From Filobacillus milosensis (GTDB lineage Bacteria > Bacillota > Bacilli > Bacillales > Alkalibacillaceae), in NCBI RefSeq assembly GCF_004402015.1, contig NZ_SOPW01000023.1:1-42726 (forward strand): DNA of 42,726 nt, read 5' to 3'. This document shows, piece after piece, positions 1 to 7,849 of this stretch; position 1 is the stretch's first letter, and every line of letters begins with the position of its first letter. The position numbers were made by a program, and so were the translations under genes. The notes beneath the pieces were generated by a model. It had not been told where the DNA came from and made no database searches. It saw only the letters and a list, made by a program, of their open reading frames with translations.

Positions 1-1
1 C

Positions 2-94
2 TCTTCATCTTCGGGTCTTGAAGGCATGCATTTACAAGGTGCGATGACAATTTTCACCGCTAATGTAAAACGTATACTAAAACTTAAAACATAA
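2..94 (+). pseudogene. C-terminal tail of a transposase (IS1182-like), cut by the window edge
   Basis: The open frame enters from the left edge and stops at a TAA after 30 residues. It reads GLEGMHLQGAMTIFTANVKR followed by a few basic residues, which resembles the C-terminal end of IS1182-family DDE transposases. Only this tail is visible, so I cannot tell whether the gene is intact. A strong hairpin terminator follows 32 bp later. The family call is from memory of the C-terminal signature and is moderately sure. Confidence 0.5.
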
Positions 95-126
95 AAGAAC
101 AATACAAATTTCTAACTTATATCAAA

Positions 127-173
127 AAATAGCTGTTTCGGACATTTAGAAATCCGAAACAGCTATTTTTTTT
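127..173 (+). terminator. Intrinsic terminator after the transposase tail
   Basis: A perfect 16-bp stem (127-142 pairing with 153-168) has a 10-nt loop and runs into eight T residues. It fits Rho-independent termination of the transposase transcript, although it could also be part of the element end. Confidence 0.8.
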
Positions 174-193
174 AGCTCACAATTAAGTTTCTT

Positions 194-212
194 GAAAAAC
201 TGACAGTTTTTC
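194..212. repeat. 19-bp palindrome near the presumed insertion-sequence end
   Basis: GAAAAACTG A CAGTTTTTC is a perfect palindrome about 100 bp after the transposase stop. Similar AAAACTG/CAGTTTT palindromes occur at the ends of some IS1182-type elements, so this may mark the right terminus. The other end lies outside the window, so this is a suggestion only. Confidence 0.4.
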
Positions 213-376
213 AGTGGCCTCATTTTTAATGGGCTTTTCTTTTTTATTAAGCACTTTTACTTTAATTTGAAACGGTACGTTTTAGGAAAAATAAGTAAGA
301 TTGTTAATTATAAATATTTAGTATATTATTAAAATAGTTATTTTTTATATTATTAAATGGATGTTGGGGTGTATAC

Positions 377-1645
377 ATGCTTAAAAATGAATTTATTATT
401 TTTAATTACGAGAAGAAGCATTTTGATAATTTATGGGACGATTGTTTGTTCGTATTTGATACAAATGTTCTACTAAATATGTATCGATACTCAGAAAATG
501 TAAGAGATAGTTTCTTTGAAGTATATAATCATTTAAACGGGCGAATTTGGATCCCCTATCATGTAGCTCTTGAATTTCATTCAAATAGAAAAAAGGTCAT
601 AATTGAACAACAGAACATATATGATCAAGTAATTTCAGCTGTAAATACTGGTTTTGAAGAATTCGAAAAAAAGTTTTCTTCTAAAATAAATAATAAAATT
701 AAATTTCATACAACTATTGATATTAGCGATATTCAAAATAAGTACAATAAATTTTTTAATAAACTAATCGATGAATTAGATAGCAAAAAAGAAAACCACC
801 CAAATTTTTTAGAGAAAGATCCAATATTATCGAAATTAGAATCTTTATTTTCCAATAAGGTCGGCAAGCCTTATACTCAAGAAAAATTGAATGAAATATT
901 TGAAACAGGAGAAGAACGTTTCAGAAAAAAAATTCCACCAGGGTATGAAGATGCACAAGACAAAAAAGACATTATACAATATTTCAATGGCATTGAATAT
1001 AAAAAAGAGTATGGAGACCTTATAATTTGGAATCAAATTATTGATAAATCTTATAAAGAAAATAAACCAATAATTTTTGTAACTGACGATTCCAAAAAAG
1101 ATTGGTGGCAAGAAGATGGTGGAAGAAAAAGTCCACGAATAGAATTATTGAGTGAATTTTATTATAAAACAAATCAACACGTATATATCTATAATTCTAA
1201 TGCGTTTTTAGAATTCGCAGATAAATACTATAACACAGATTTTGAAGAGGATATTTTTAATGAAGTAATAAATATAAATACAAACTATTCATACAATCTT
1301 TTGTATGAAATACCCAAAAGTGACTTAATTGAATACCTAAATAACGAAGAAAAGATAAAAATCAAATACCTTTTTGAAGCAGTTGAAGATAGTATAAGTT
1401 TAGATTATGCTATACAGTCACTTTATGATGAACTAAACAAAAAATTTATCAGCCCTAGTCATGATTATAAAGTAGGAGACAAAGTACTACATAAAAGATT
1501 TGGAGAAGGGATCATCATGGAGACTGGAAATCTAAAAAATAATTTTCAGGAATTAGAAGTACTATTTTTTAATGATAATGAACACAGAAAAATGATTAGT
1601 CTCGCACCTATGACCAAAAAACCTTCTCCAGACTTTGATTCCTAA
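377..1645 (+). CDS. PIN-like nuclease with a PcrA/UvrD-type C-terminal domain
   Basis: This 422-aa soluble protein begins with a PIN-like domain (PIN_8 type) at about residues 20-245. The motif FVFDTNVLLNMYR carries Asp28, ALEFHSNR carries Glu66, and two later acidic sites, GDLIIW (Asp214) and FVTDD (Asp237/238), complete a plausible metal-binding acidic cluster. A helical middle follows. Residues 362-422 (YKVGDKVLHKRFGEG, then LAPM) closely resemble the Tudor/SH3-like tail of PcrA/UvrD helicases, which in Bacillus contacts RNA polymerase. No helicase domain is present. A GGGG-containing site precedes the ATG. The gene converges on a broken integrase with a 4-bp overlap. I infer an RNase or DNase, possibly defensive and possibly polymerase-associated; the substrate is unknown. 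Confidence 0.7.
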   Translation: MLKNEFIIFNYEKKHFDNLWDDCLFVFDTNVLLNMYRYSENVRDSFFEVYNHLNGRIWIPYHVALEFHSNRKKVIIEQQNIYDQVISAVNTGFEEFEKKFSSKINNKIKFHTTIDISDIQNKYNKFFNKLIDELDSKKENHPNFLEKDPILSKLESLFSNKVGKPYTQEKLNEIFETGEERFRKKIPPGYEDAQDKKDIIQYFNGIEYKKEYGDLIIWNQIIDKSYKENKPIIFVTDDSKKDWWQEDGGRKSPRIELLSEFYYKTNQHVYIYNSNAFLEFADKYYNTDFEEDIFNEVININTNYSYNLLYEIPKSDLIEYLNNEEKIKIKYLFEAVEDSISLDYAIQSLYDELNKKFISPSHDYKVGDKVLHKRFGEGIIMETGNLKNNFQELEVLFFNDNEHRKMISLAPMTKKPSPDFDS

Positions 1646-2183
1646 AGACTAAAGTTAAGTACAGCTTCATCTATTACGTCTTGATTTATGCCTATATATC
1701 TTAATGTTATAGATGGAGCTGAGTGGTTAAATATTTCTTGTAACAATGCTACATCTTTAGTTTTTTGGTAAAAGTGGTATCCAAATGTTTTACGTAAAGT
1801 ATGAGTCACTATGTCTTCTATTCCAACTTCTTTTGCAGCTTTATTAATTATTTTATAGGCTTGAACCCTTTTAATAGGCTCATTCGATCTCCTAGACTTA
1901 AATAAATAGCATTCCTCACTCATGTTTTCGACATATTTGTCAATATGGTTTCTTAAATCATTGTTAATTCTAAACGCTTAACTTTACCTGTTTTTTGTTC
2001 ATGAATACTTATATGGGTTTTATTCTTTACATCAATAACTTTTAATTTTAGTAGATCACTGATTCGTAAACCTGTATTAATTCCGATAGTAAACATGAAC
2101 CAATCTCGGTAAGATTGCTTTAATAAAATTAATTTTATCTGATTTATAACCTCTGGATCTCTAATTGGCTGAACTTCATTCAT
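1642..2183 (-). pseudogene. Small tyrosine recombinase broken by a 1-nt frameshift
   Basis: Two minus-strand frames, 1953-2183 and 1642-1923, are the N and C halves of one short integrase of about 180 aa. The first half has TGLRISDLLKLKVIDV (catalytic Arg) and HEQKTGKVKR (Lys). The second has HTLRKTFGYHFYQKT (HxxR), FNHSAPSITLRYI (His, Tyr). Adding one A to the run near 1961 restores a continuous reading through L-T-N-D-L-R-N-H-I-D-K-Y-V-E-N-M-S-E-E. A good ribosome site (GGGGGAAAG) precedes the ATG. This is a recent, single-base inactivation, or a sequencing error, since everything else is conserved. Confidence 0.8.
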
Positions 2184-2559
2184 TTACTTTCCCCCTTTAA
2201 TGTGTTTCCTTTAAATTTATGTAAGTAATACAATATGTTTATTAAATTAATAAAAAGCAACAGCATTTTTATAAAAATGCTGTTATAACAAGGTTTGTAG
2301 TGATATTTGTTAGGAAACATAATATACATTGAGTTTCCTTGCGTAGTATCATAACTCAAAAGTTTTGACACTCAAATAGCCTAGTATTAAGACCAATACT
2401 TACAGAGTGTTATAAACTTATATTCAAGTATAAGGTGGTTTATTTGTTGAAGGATAAGTAAAGAATGCAATACTTTATAATTATTAGAATTAAAGGAAAT
2501 TTATCCCTTTACGTCGAAATTTAGTATATAAGAAAATTTACTAAAAGGGGAGAGTTACT
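2184..2559. other. Intergenic stretch without a supported gene
   Basis: A 63-codon minus-strand frame here has no recognisable features or ribosome site and crosses a hairpin, so I do not call it. The stretch holds the upstream region of the broken integrase, the palindromic hairpin at 2259-2284, and the AT-rich upstream region of the stalk-domain gene, ending in its AAAGGGGAGAG ribosome site. Confidence 0.5.
2259..2284 (-). terminator. Perfect 26-bp palindrome with terminator character on the minus strand
   Basis: AACAGCATTTTTA is followed directly by its reverse complement. Read on the minus strand it continues into GCTTTTTATT, which looks like a weak intrinsic terminator. No minus-strand gene is seen immediately upstream, so it may be a relic or a leader element ahead of the broken integrase. 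Confidence 0.45.
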
Positions 2560-3294
2560 GTGAAAAAAGTAGTCTCAACGGTATTAGTGACTATGTTGCT
2601 GACTGTTTTTGTCTTCATCAGAACAGATGCGACAGAGGTTATCATGAAAAAAATAGAAGTTGCCATTAATAATGTTAAAATCTTTGCTAATGGTCATGAG
2701 GTTTCGGAAGATAATTTTGTATATAACGGAACCACATATGTACCTCTGCGTGCAGTATCTGAATCGCTAGGCATGGTAGTTTATTATGATGGTGCCAATG
2801 GAATCATAAACATTGAGGGAGAAAATACAAATTCTCAAAAGGTTAAAATTTATGCTGAAATAATGAACCATTATAAAAGATCAGGAGATTTATACGAAAT
2901 GTTAAGTGATACTTCTGAAAGTTTATTTCTATCATCTGAAGGTTGGAACCAAACTCAAAGTAAACAACAGTTTATTAAAGCTCAGGAAAGCTTGAATAAA
3001 ACAATCGATTTTCATAATAACTTAATCACTATTACTAATAAATTAGAGGTGAAAATTAATAACTACAACGAAAATCTAAGTTCTATGGATGAAATCTTTT
3101 CAAAAGGAGCTTCAGCAATTGATAATTATAAAAAAGCCTTTAATCAACTAGATATGTATATTGAAACGGGAAAAGATTCTTATTTTGATAATTATCTTGA
3201 ATATCAAAATCAAGGTTTTTATGACGCTCTAGAAGCTGAGAGCATCTCATTTGATGAGTACATGAAATATTATAATAAATTATTAAATAGTTAA
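2560..3294 (+). CDS. Secreted stalk-domain (copper amine oxidase N-like) protein
   Basis: A 244-aa protein starting at GTG, chosen because AAAGGGGAGAG lies 5-16 bp upstream. Residues 1-25 are a signal peptide. Residues 30-88 form one stalk domain (VAINNVKIFANGHEV, then YVPLRAVSESLG and INIEG), the small beta domain named after copper amine oxidase N-termini and common in secreted Firmicute proteins; it carries no oxidase chemistry. The remaining 150 residues are predicted mostly helical and match nothing I know. It converges with a NucB-type nuclease that has the same kind of stalk domain. Function unknown; probably cell-surface associated. Confidence 0.7.
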   Translation: MKKVVSTVLVTMLLTVFVFIRTDATEVIMKKIEVAINNVKIFANGHEVSEDNFVYNGTTYVPLRAVSESLGMVVYYDGANGIINIEGENTNSQKVKIYAEIMNHYKRSGDLYEMLSDTSESLFLSSEGWNQTQSKQQFIKAQESLNKTIDFHNNLITITNKLEVKINNYNENLSSMDEIFSKGASAIDNYKKAFNQLDMYIETGKDSYFDNYLEYQNQGFYDALEAESISFDEYMKYYNKLLNS

Positions 3295-3295
3295 T

Positions 3296-3341
3296 AATAA
3301 GGAAAAGACACTCTTTTTAAATGGAGTGTCTTTTCCTTATT
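3296..3341. terminator. Bidirectional terminator between two secreted-protein genes
   Basis: An 18-bp stem (3296-3313 with 3324-3341) around a 10-nt loop contains GGAAAAGACACTC and its complement. It lies between the convergent stalk-domain and nuclease genes and has U-rich sequence on the plus-strand side. Confidence 0.75.
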
Positions 3342-3378
3342 CATGTGTTTTTATATTTTTTAGTATACGTCAGACGGC

Positions 3379-4371
3379 CTATGGTAAACTTTCACACGCT
3401 ACACCATTTCCATCTCTGTCTAAACGGTGTCGATCTGATTCGGGACCACTCGCGGCTTCAAAAAATGCTTGAGCGTCATCATGTGTATCAAAATCTCCAC
3501 AATTTTTATCTTGCCCGTACGGATCATAAGGGCCGGTGTACTCACTGACATTACTATCTGTTTCATTTCCTTCTGCATGGTCTACATCATCATTAACGTT
3601 ACCGTCAATCACAAATAATACACGAGTGCCATCAGTATATGCTTCTAATTCATTACCCACCCAACTACCTGCTCCTCGATTGTCAGGAGGGTCAACATAA
3701 GCTACACTAGCTCCTTCTCCGCCTTCATCACACATAGCCATAGGCCATTCGTCTCTGTCATAGCCATCTTTGGTAGGAATACCATCAAGTGATTCCTCTC
3801 TATTGTCTTCAGCATCTGCTCTATCAATCGTGCATATAGCAGATGCGCCAGCTTCAATAGAAGATTCTATATGAGCTGCAGTTTCAGGATAACGATCGAC
3901 AGGAAAATTAAGTATGACATCATATGTAGCAACGTTCTTTCCAGTTGATGTGATTGTTATGGTCCTAGCTTCTCCGTCCCAATTAACATCAGCACCTAAT
4001 GATTCGCTCACAAACCGTAACGGAACCATGGTTCTATTATCTATTATTTGTGCTGGCACAGATAAGTCATTTATTTTTCCGTTTACAATCGGCTGTGTTG
4101 AACCTATCTGTAAACTTATTTCAATTTCGTTTTTTATTGCTGTAACAGTACTTGTTGATTGATCCCATTTAATAGTTGCACCTAGTTCTTCAAATATACC
4201 TCGCATTGGTACGGTTGTAGAATTATTTACTATGGTTGGTTCAGTATCATAAGACTGTGTTTCTCCATCAATAATGACAGTAATGTCTTGATTCGACTCT
4301 GCAAATGAATAAGACGGTACTAACATCATTAATAATATAAGTGATGAGAATAACTTAAATATTACTTTCAT
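3379..4371 (-). CDS. Secreted NucB-type DNase with stalk domains and an Excalibur tail
   Basis: The 330-aa protein starts at the second in-frame ATG, because AAAGGGAGG lies 9 bp before it and overlaps the upstream ATG. Residues 1-24 are a signal peptide (SYSFA cleavage). Two stalk half-repeats follow ([24 protein letters not shown]). The centre matches NucA/NucB nucleases: [31 protein letters not shown] and [10 protein letters not shown], with the DRDEWP metal/catalytic region intact. The C-terminus is an Excalibur calcium-binding motif ([16 protein letters not shown] and [11 protein letters not shown]). It should be an extracellular, Ca-dependent DNase. Upstream lie an RNPP regulator and its peptide; a palindrome and terminator-like hairpin sit in its leader. 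Confidence 0.9.
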   Translation of the reverse strand: MKVIFKLFSSLILLMMLVPSYSFAESNQDITVIIDGETQSYDTEPTIVNNSTTVPMRGIFEELGATIKWDQSTSTVTAIKNEIEISLQIGSTQPIVNGKINDLSVPAQIIDNRTMVPLRFVSESLGADVNWDGEARTITITSTGKNVATYDVILNFPVDRYPETAAHIESSIEAGASAICTIDRADAEDNREESLDGIPTKDGYDRDEWPMAMCDEGGEGASVAYVDPPDNRGAGSWVGNELEAYTDGTRVLFVIDGNVNDDVDHAEGNETDSNVSEYTGPYDPYGQDKNCGDFDTHDDAQAFFEAASGPESDRHRLDRDGNGVACESLP

Positions 4372-4399
4372 ATCATTAATCCTCCCTTTCATAAATATA

Positions 4400-4430
4400 A
4401 AAACACATCAAAGTAATCTTGGTGTGTTTT
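4400..4430 (-). terminator. Terminator-like hairpin in the nuclease leader
   Basis: On the minus strand AAAACACACCAAG, loop ATTA, then CTTTGATGTGTTTTT forms a stem with one bulge and one G-U pair and runs into TTTTTATATTT. It ends just before the nuclease ribosome site. It could stop read-through from the peptide gene or act as an attenuator of the nuclease. Confidence 0.5.
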
Positions 4431-4456
4431 ACTTATTGAGTACATATATATTTTTT

Positions 4457-4512
4457 ATTATAACAGCATAAGAAAATATTGGAAAATATAAATTTATCAT
4501 ACTTAAAGTATG
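4457..4512 (-). promoter_or_regulatory. Candidate nuclease promoter with an upstream palindromic operator
   Basis: The minus strand shows TATAAT (4457-4462) with a poor -35 (TTCCAA) 16 bp upstream. A 15-bp palindrome, CATACTT/AAGTATG around one central base (4498-4512), sits about 50-60 bp upstream of the expected start, where a class I activator would bind. A related CATACTTTA half-site occurs at 6139, ahead of the regulator gene. Binding by the RNPP regulator is inference. Confidence 0.35.
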
Positions 4513-4523
4513 AATAGTGGCAC

Positions 4524-4554
4524 TGAAAAAGAGCAGCCACGATAGCCACTCTTT
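4524..4554 (-). terminator. Terminator after the signalling-peptide gene
   Basis: AAAGAGTGGCTA, TCG loop, TGGCTGCTCTTT forms a 12-bp stem with G-U pairs on the minus strand, followed by TTTTTCAG. It begins three bases after the peptide stop codon. Confidence 0.7.
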
Positions 4555-4557
4555 GTT

Positions 4558-4695
4558 CTAATACTCTCCATCATGCTCTGAAGAAGTATTAGGATCTGGA
4601 TTAGGAGGCGGTAACTGTTTTCCATCCGCATTTATGGTCCCGCTCGCGCCAATTAAAACTATAGAAAGAATCGTGATTTGTAAAAACTTTCTCAT
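4558..4695 (-). CDS. Small exported peptide, putative pheromone of the RNPP regulator
   Basis: A 45-aa frame with a clear ribosome site (AAAAAGGAGAG, 8 bp before ATG) begins 31 bp after the regulator stop. It reads as a basic start (MRKFLQ), a hydrophobic signal segment (ITILSIVLIGASGTINA) and a short polar tail ending NPDPNTSSEHDGEY. This is the architecture of NprX, PapR and Phr precursors: export, extracellular trimming, re-import by an oligopeptide permease, then binding to the TPR regulator. The mature form cannot be read from sequence; C-terminal peptides of 5-8 residues (within SSEHDGEY) are the first candidates. It is followed by its own terminator. Confidence 0.7.
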   Translation of the reverse strand: MRKFLQITILSIVLIGASGTINADGKQLPPPNPDPNTSSEHDGEY

Positions 4696-4726
4696 GTATT
4701 AATCTCTCCTTTTTATGTTAATTAAA

Positions 4727-6004
4727 TTAAATGATAAACAATTGTTTGTAGGAATGGTTAGCTTGATCTAAATAATAGGAAGCTTGTTTATACTTGTTAA
4801 TAGATTGGTAATAATCGCTTAAACGCTCAGAAAATTTGGCTATATATTCATGATTATTGACCTTGATAAAGTAAGCTAAAGCGTCATTTATCATATAGCT
4901 TTCGAAATCGCCTTCGAGCTCATTTAATACATAATCGTAATACTTTAAATTATAGTAATGTTTCTTAATATCAGGTTCAGCTTCTCTATTGCTAAAGTTA
5001 GTAAGTATGGAAAGTCCTTTATCAAGCCATTTTTTGCAATCCGTTATTTTGAACAATTTATAATATTCTTCGACAATCGATACTATTGTATTTAATGTTG
5101 ATTCTGCAGATTCATTCTCAATTTCATAACTGGATAATAAATGTTGAATAGCTTCATTATGTTTACCTTCTGATATTTTAATCTGTGCTAAATTGTGTTC
5201 AATGTTAGAACGTAATTGATTATATTGGTGTGCATCAGATAATTTTTTTGCTCTTTCATAATGTTTTATAGCCTGATCATTATTATGTAATCTACAATAG
5301 CTAACACCTAGAACGATGTGGCAACAGGCCCACTCTTTGACACGAAAATGGTCTTTGTAAATTTCTAATGCCTGTTCAGCATAAAATAAGGCAGTCGCAT
5401 CTTTACGGCCATTTGATAACGTCAAGCTATATAGGTAATACACATCAGCTTTTTCAATACTACTAATTGACGAATATTGTTTGAAACTGTTAAGTGTTTG
5501 AGCTAGATAATTCTCAGCTGTAACCATATTGTTAACTACATAATAGTAATTCGCCACGTGTTTTAAATAATAGAATTTATATTTAGAACTAAAGTCATTA
5601 TATAATGGGCCGAGTGTTTCTATTAATGCTGGAACCTCTTCAAGTTTGTTTGTAATAATAAAAAACCTAATTTGATTGATTAAGAATGCTACTTTTAGAT
5701 AAGCATCGTTATCGTTTATCTTTTTAGATAATTCACAATACATTTCTTTTGATTGTTCTCTATCATTATTTAATAAACATTCTTCCCATTGATTTAATAA
5801 GTTAATTACATGTTTTTCGTTGTCACCATGATGGAGATCTACATTTAGCTTGTCCAAAAGAAGTTCGTAAACATCTTTATGAGGTTCAATTTGTAGATTT
5901 TCTATTCTTGATAAATACGATACCGATATAATGCCGTCAGCTAATGCTTTTTGTGAAATCCCTTTTTGTAGTCTATGAAGTTTAATAAGTGTACCAATGT
6001 GCAT
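4727..6004 (-). CDS. RNPP-family quorum-sensing regulator (NprR/PlcR-like)
   Basis: 425 aa when started at the ATG 8 bp after AAGGG; the longer GTG start would overlap that site. Residues 1-60 are a Xre-type HTH (IGTLIKLHRLQKGISQKALADG and SYLSRIENLQIEP). The rest is a tandem of TPR helices (for example YYLKHVANYYYVVNNMVTAE, ALFYAEQALEIYKDHF, AIKHYERAKKLSD). Length and layout match NprR (about 423 aa), a cytoplasmic transcription factor that binds a re-imported peptide. The small exported peptide gene follows in the same operon. Likely targets include the adjacent secreted DNase; this is inference from position. Confidence 0.85.
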   Translation of the reverse strand: MHIGTLIKLHRLQKGISQKALADGIISVSYLSRIENLQIEPHKDVYELLLDKLNVDLHHGDNEKHVINLLNQWEECLLNNDREQSKEMYCELSKKINDNDAYLKVAFLINQIRFFIITNKLEEVPALIETLGPLYNDFSSKYKFYYLKHVANYYYVVNNMVTAENYLAQTLNSFKQYSSISSIEKADVYYLYSLTLSNGRKDATALFYAEQALEIYKDHFRVKEWACCHIVLGVSYCRLHNNDQAIKHYERAKKLSDAHQYNQLRSNIEHNLAQIKISEGKHNEAIQHLLSSYEIENESAESTLNTIVSIVEEYYKLFKITDCKKWLDKGLSILTNFSNREAEPDIKKHYYNLKYYDYVLNELEGDFESYMINDALAYFIKVNNHEYIAKFSERLSDYYQSINKYKQASYYLDQANHSYKQLFII

Positions 6005-6525
6005 TATGTTCACCCTTCTCTGACAATCACTAGACTATTGACCTACTATTATTATACAAAAAATAACTTAATTTTGCTTTAAAATGGTATAAAGGGGTTG
6101 AATTTTCGCAAATCAATTAGAAATAAATAAATAAAACACATACTTTAGACCACATTTTCGCAATATTTCTTAATTCTGAGTCCATAAAAGAGAGCAGAAA
6201 CTTAATGCTACTCTAAATTAGCACATGCAAATGACGGACCTCACATGATTGAATTCCTTTAAATGTTACACATTTTCTAACTACAAAAGGAGAGGTTTTG
6301 ACATTAAATTATTAAAGCAATTTTTTAACCACAGCATTATGAAGATGGCAAATAAGGTAATTGAAGGGGGACTCCCTCAACGCATTTATGATGTAATTTA
6401 CACACTCGGAAAAGAGAAACAAGCAATGTTCATTAATCAATGTATCAACAATAAGCCTTAGGAAAAATTTATATACAAATATTTGGAACTTCCTATTCAC
6501 TTAAACTCATGAACATTAATTTTAT
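6005..6525. other. Upstream region of the regulator and decayed DNA
   Basis: The minus strand has a TATAAT-like box in TTGTATAATAATAG near 6050 that could serve the regulator. Further right, a plus-strand frame at 6249-6461 has a ribosome-like AAAGGAGAGG inside it but no recognisable product. It lies directly ahead of a decayed gene and may be part of the same remnant. I do not call it. Confidence 0.4.
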
Positions 6526-6992
6526 CTAACAAAATTTGATAATGAGGATAGGAACGTTGCTACAATTGAATCTCACTCAGACTTAAAAGAATTAAAACTA
6601 CATCCAAAAGATACATTATTGTTTCCAGTCCCCTGGCATCAAGATCGGTTAACAAATGCGTTTAAGAACGTAGGGGGAAACGCTAATAATGAGTGGGAAT
6701 ATGATGATATGAACCATTGAATCACGTATATTCAACTGTTAAATATAGGATTATTGTACGGTGGTAATCACTTCATAGCAATGAATGTAATACACTCGGA
6801 AGCAGAAAATTCCTATTACTGAATGTATACTTTAGAACCAATATATAAAGACATCTTTACAGATGGGCCACACTTCAAACTTATGTATAATGAACAGATA
6901 CTCACGAAACAAAACATGTTGAATTCACAGCAGTCTTTGAAATCAGGCGTCTCTTAGAACAACAAGGAATAACGAAACACATTATTCTTTAA
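6526..6992 (+). pseudogene. Decayed gene (DUF6710-like)
   Basis: A conserved-looking reading runs as LHPKDTLLFPVPWHQDRLTN, then NEWEYDDMNH, GLLYGGNHFIAMNVIHSEA, YTLEPIYKDIFTDG and finally AVFEIRRLLEQQGITKHI. It is interrupted by TGA codons near 6718 and 6821 and needs at least one frame change near 6915. The PWH...R, NEW.YDD.NH and GGNH blocks resemble DUF6710 proteins, of unknown function. No intact start was found. The family name is a moderate guess; that this is a dead gene is much surer. Confidence 0.55.
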
Positions 6993-7333
6993 TGTAATTC
7001 AATGTTTTCACAAAAACTAATGAATTTCACTCAAAAAACAGCAATTAATCAAGTTGTTTTCACAACTTAAACATCAACAATTGCATAAAAAAATATGTTA
7101 CGATTTTTATTGACTAAGGAGGGTGTAACACATATACTGATGCATATGTCGGTGCATCAAATATCTTCCTTGAAGTCGTCCATATTTCGCAATTTTTTTG
7201 AGGAAGCCATAAGCTTTCTCTTTTTTTTTTTGAATAACTACGTTAAGAACTATCCAATAAATATACTTATCTATATTTTATGCTGTAGCGCTCGATTATC
7301 TCAAGTGTGTTAGCATAGTCATTCTATAAACCG

Positions 7334-7490
7334 TCAACCTCTGGGTTGTTCTGTTGCTTTGATAAATTCATAAAACTTTTCAATCATTCTTTCTGACGAA
7401 AAACATTCAATATCATACGTTAACCCTTCATGTTCCTCAATTTTGATACCATAAACTGTGTCCATAAAATCATCTACTTCAAATGTGGTT
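7334..7490 (-). pseudogene. Coding-like fragment of an unknown gene
   Basis: The minus strand reads FEVDDFMDTVYGIKIEEHEG, LTYDIECFSSERMIEKFYEF and IKATEQPRG before TGA. The composition is that of a real soluble protein, but a stop codon lies just upstream and no ribosome site or start fits. I take it as the C-terminal remnant of a lost gene; family unknown. Confidence 0.35.
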
Positions 7491-7521
7491 TTCTAACACC
7501 TTCTTTTTTAAAAAACACAAA

Positions 7522-7590
7522 AAGACAACCTAATGGGTCATTTGGTTAAAAACACAATTAAATCGTATCTACCAACCCAAAGGTTGTCTT
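7522..7590. repeat. Imperfect long inverted repeat
   Basis: AAGACAACCT plus TGGGT (7522-7538) pairs with ACCCA plus AGGTTGTCTT (7575-7590), separated by 36 bp. It could be a transcription terminator for flanking remnants or the end of a small mobile element; no T-run is present. Confidence 0.4.
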
Positions 7591-7849
7591 CATAATGGTT
7601 AGCACCGGTCTATAATAAACCGTCGGAAAAAATTAAAATAAGAAAATGTTAGTTAATTAATGTTATACCAAAACATTATTATACTGCAAATCTCTTTATT
7701 CATAAATGGTAGATAAAGGTTTCGCAAGTAGTCTATTAAAAGGTGTGTTTATTGTTGATAAATTTAATAGTTTTTACAACCTCAATTTTCACAAAATTGG
7801 AAAAATATATGCTATCATTTATGCAAATCTATTAAAGGAGGAATACAAA

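Larger units (their letters stand above)
6993..7849. other. Long stretch with only gene remnants
   Basis: A plus-strand frame at 7095-7313 is low-complexity and T-rich with no features, and is not called. A minus-strand coding-like fragment is listed separately at 7334-7490, and an inverted repeat at 7522-7590. The last 150 bp is AT-rich leader of the secreted-protein gene, with AAAGGAGG before its start. Confidence 0.4.

Noticed and set aside
2180-2371. 63-codon minus-strand open frame
   Set aside because: It crosses a perfect palindrome, has no ribosome site and no protein-like conservation.
6249-6461. 70-codon plus-strand open frame ahead of the decayed DUF6710-like gene
   Set aside because: Its only ribosome-like site lies inside the frame and the product matches nothing; probably part of the remnant.
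6715-6825. TGA read as tryptophan or selenocysteine in the decayed gene
   Set aside because: There is no selenocysteine hairpin and a frameshift is also present, so decay explains both codons.
7095-7313. 72-codon plus-strand open frame
   Set aside because: T-rich, phenylalanine-heavy translation without start signal; looks like chance.
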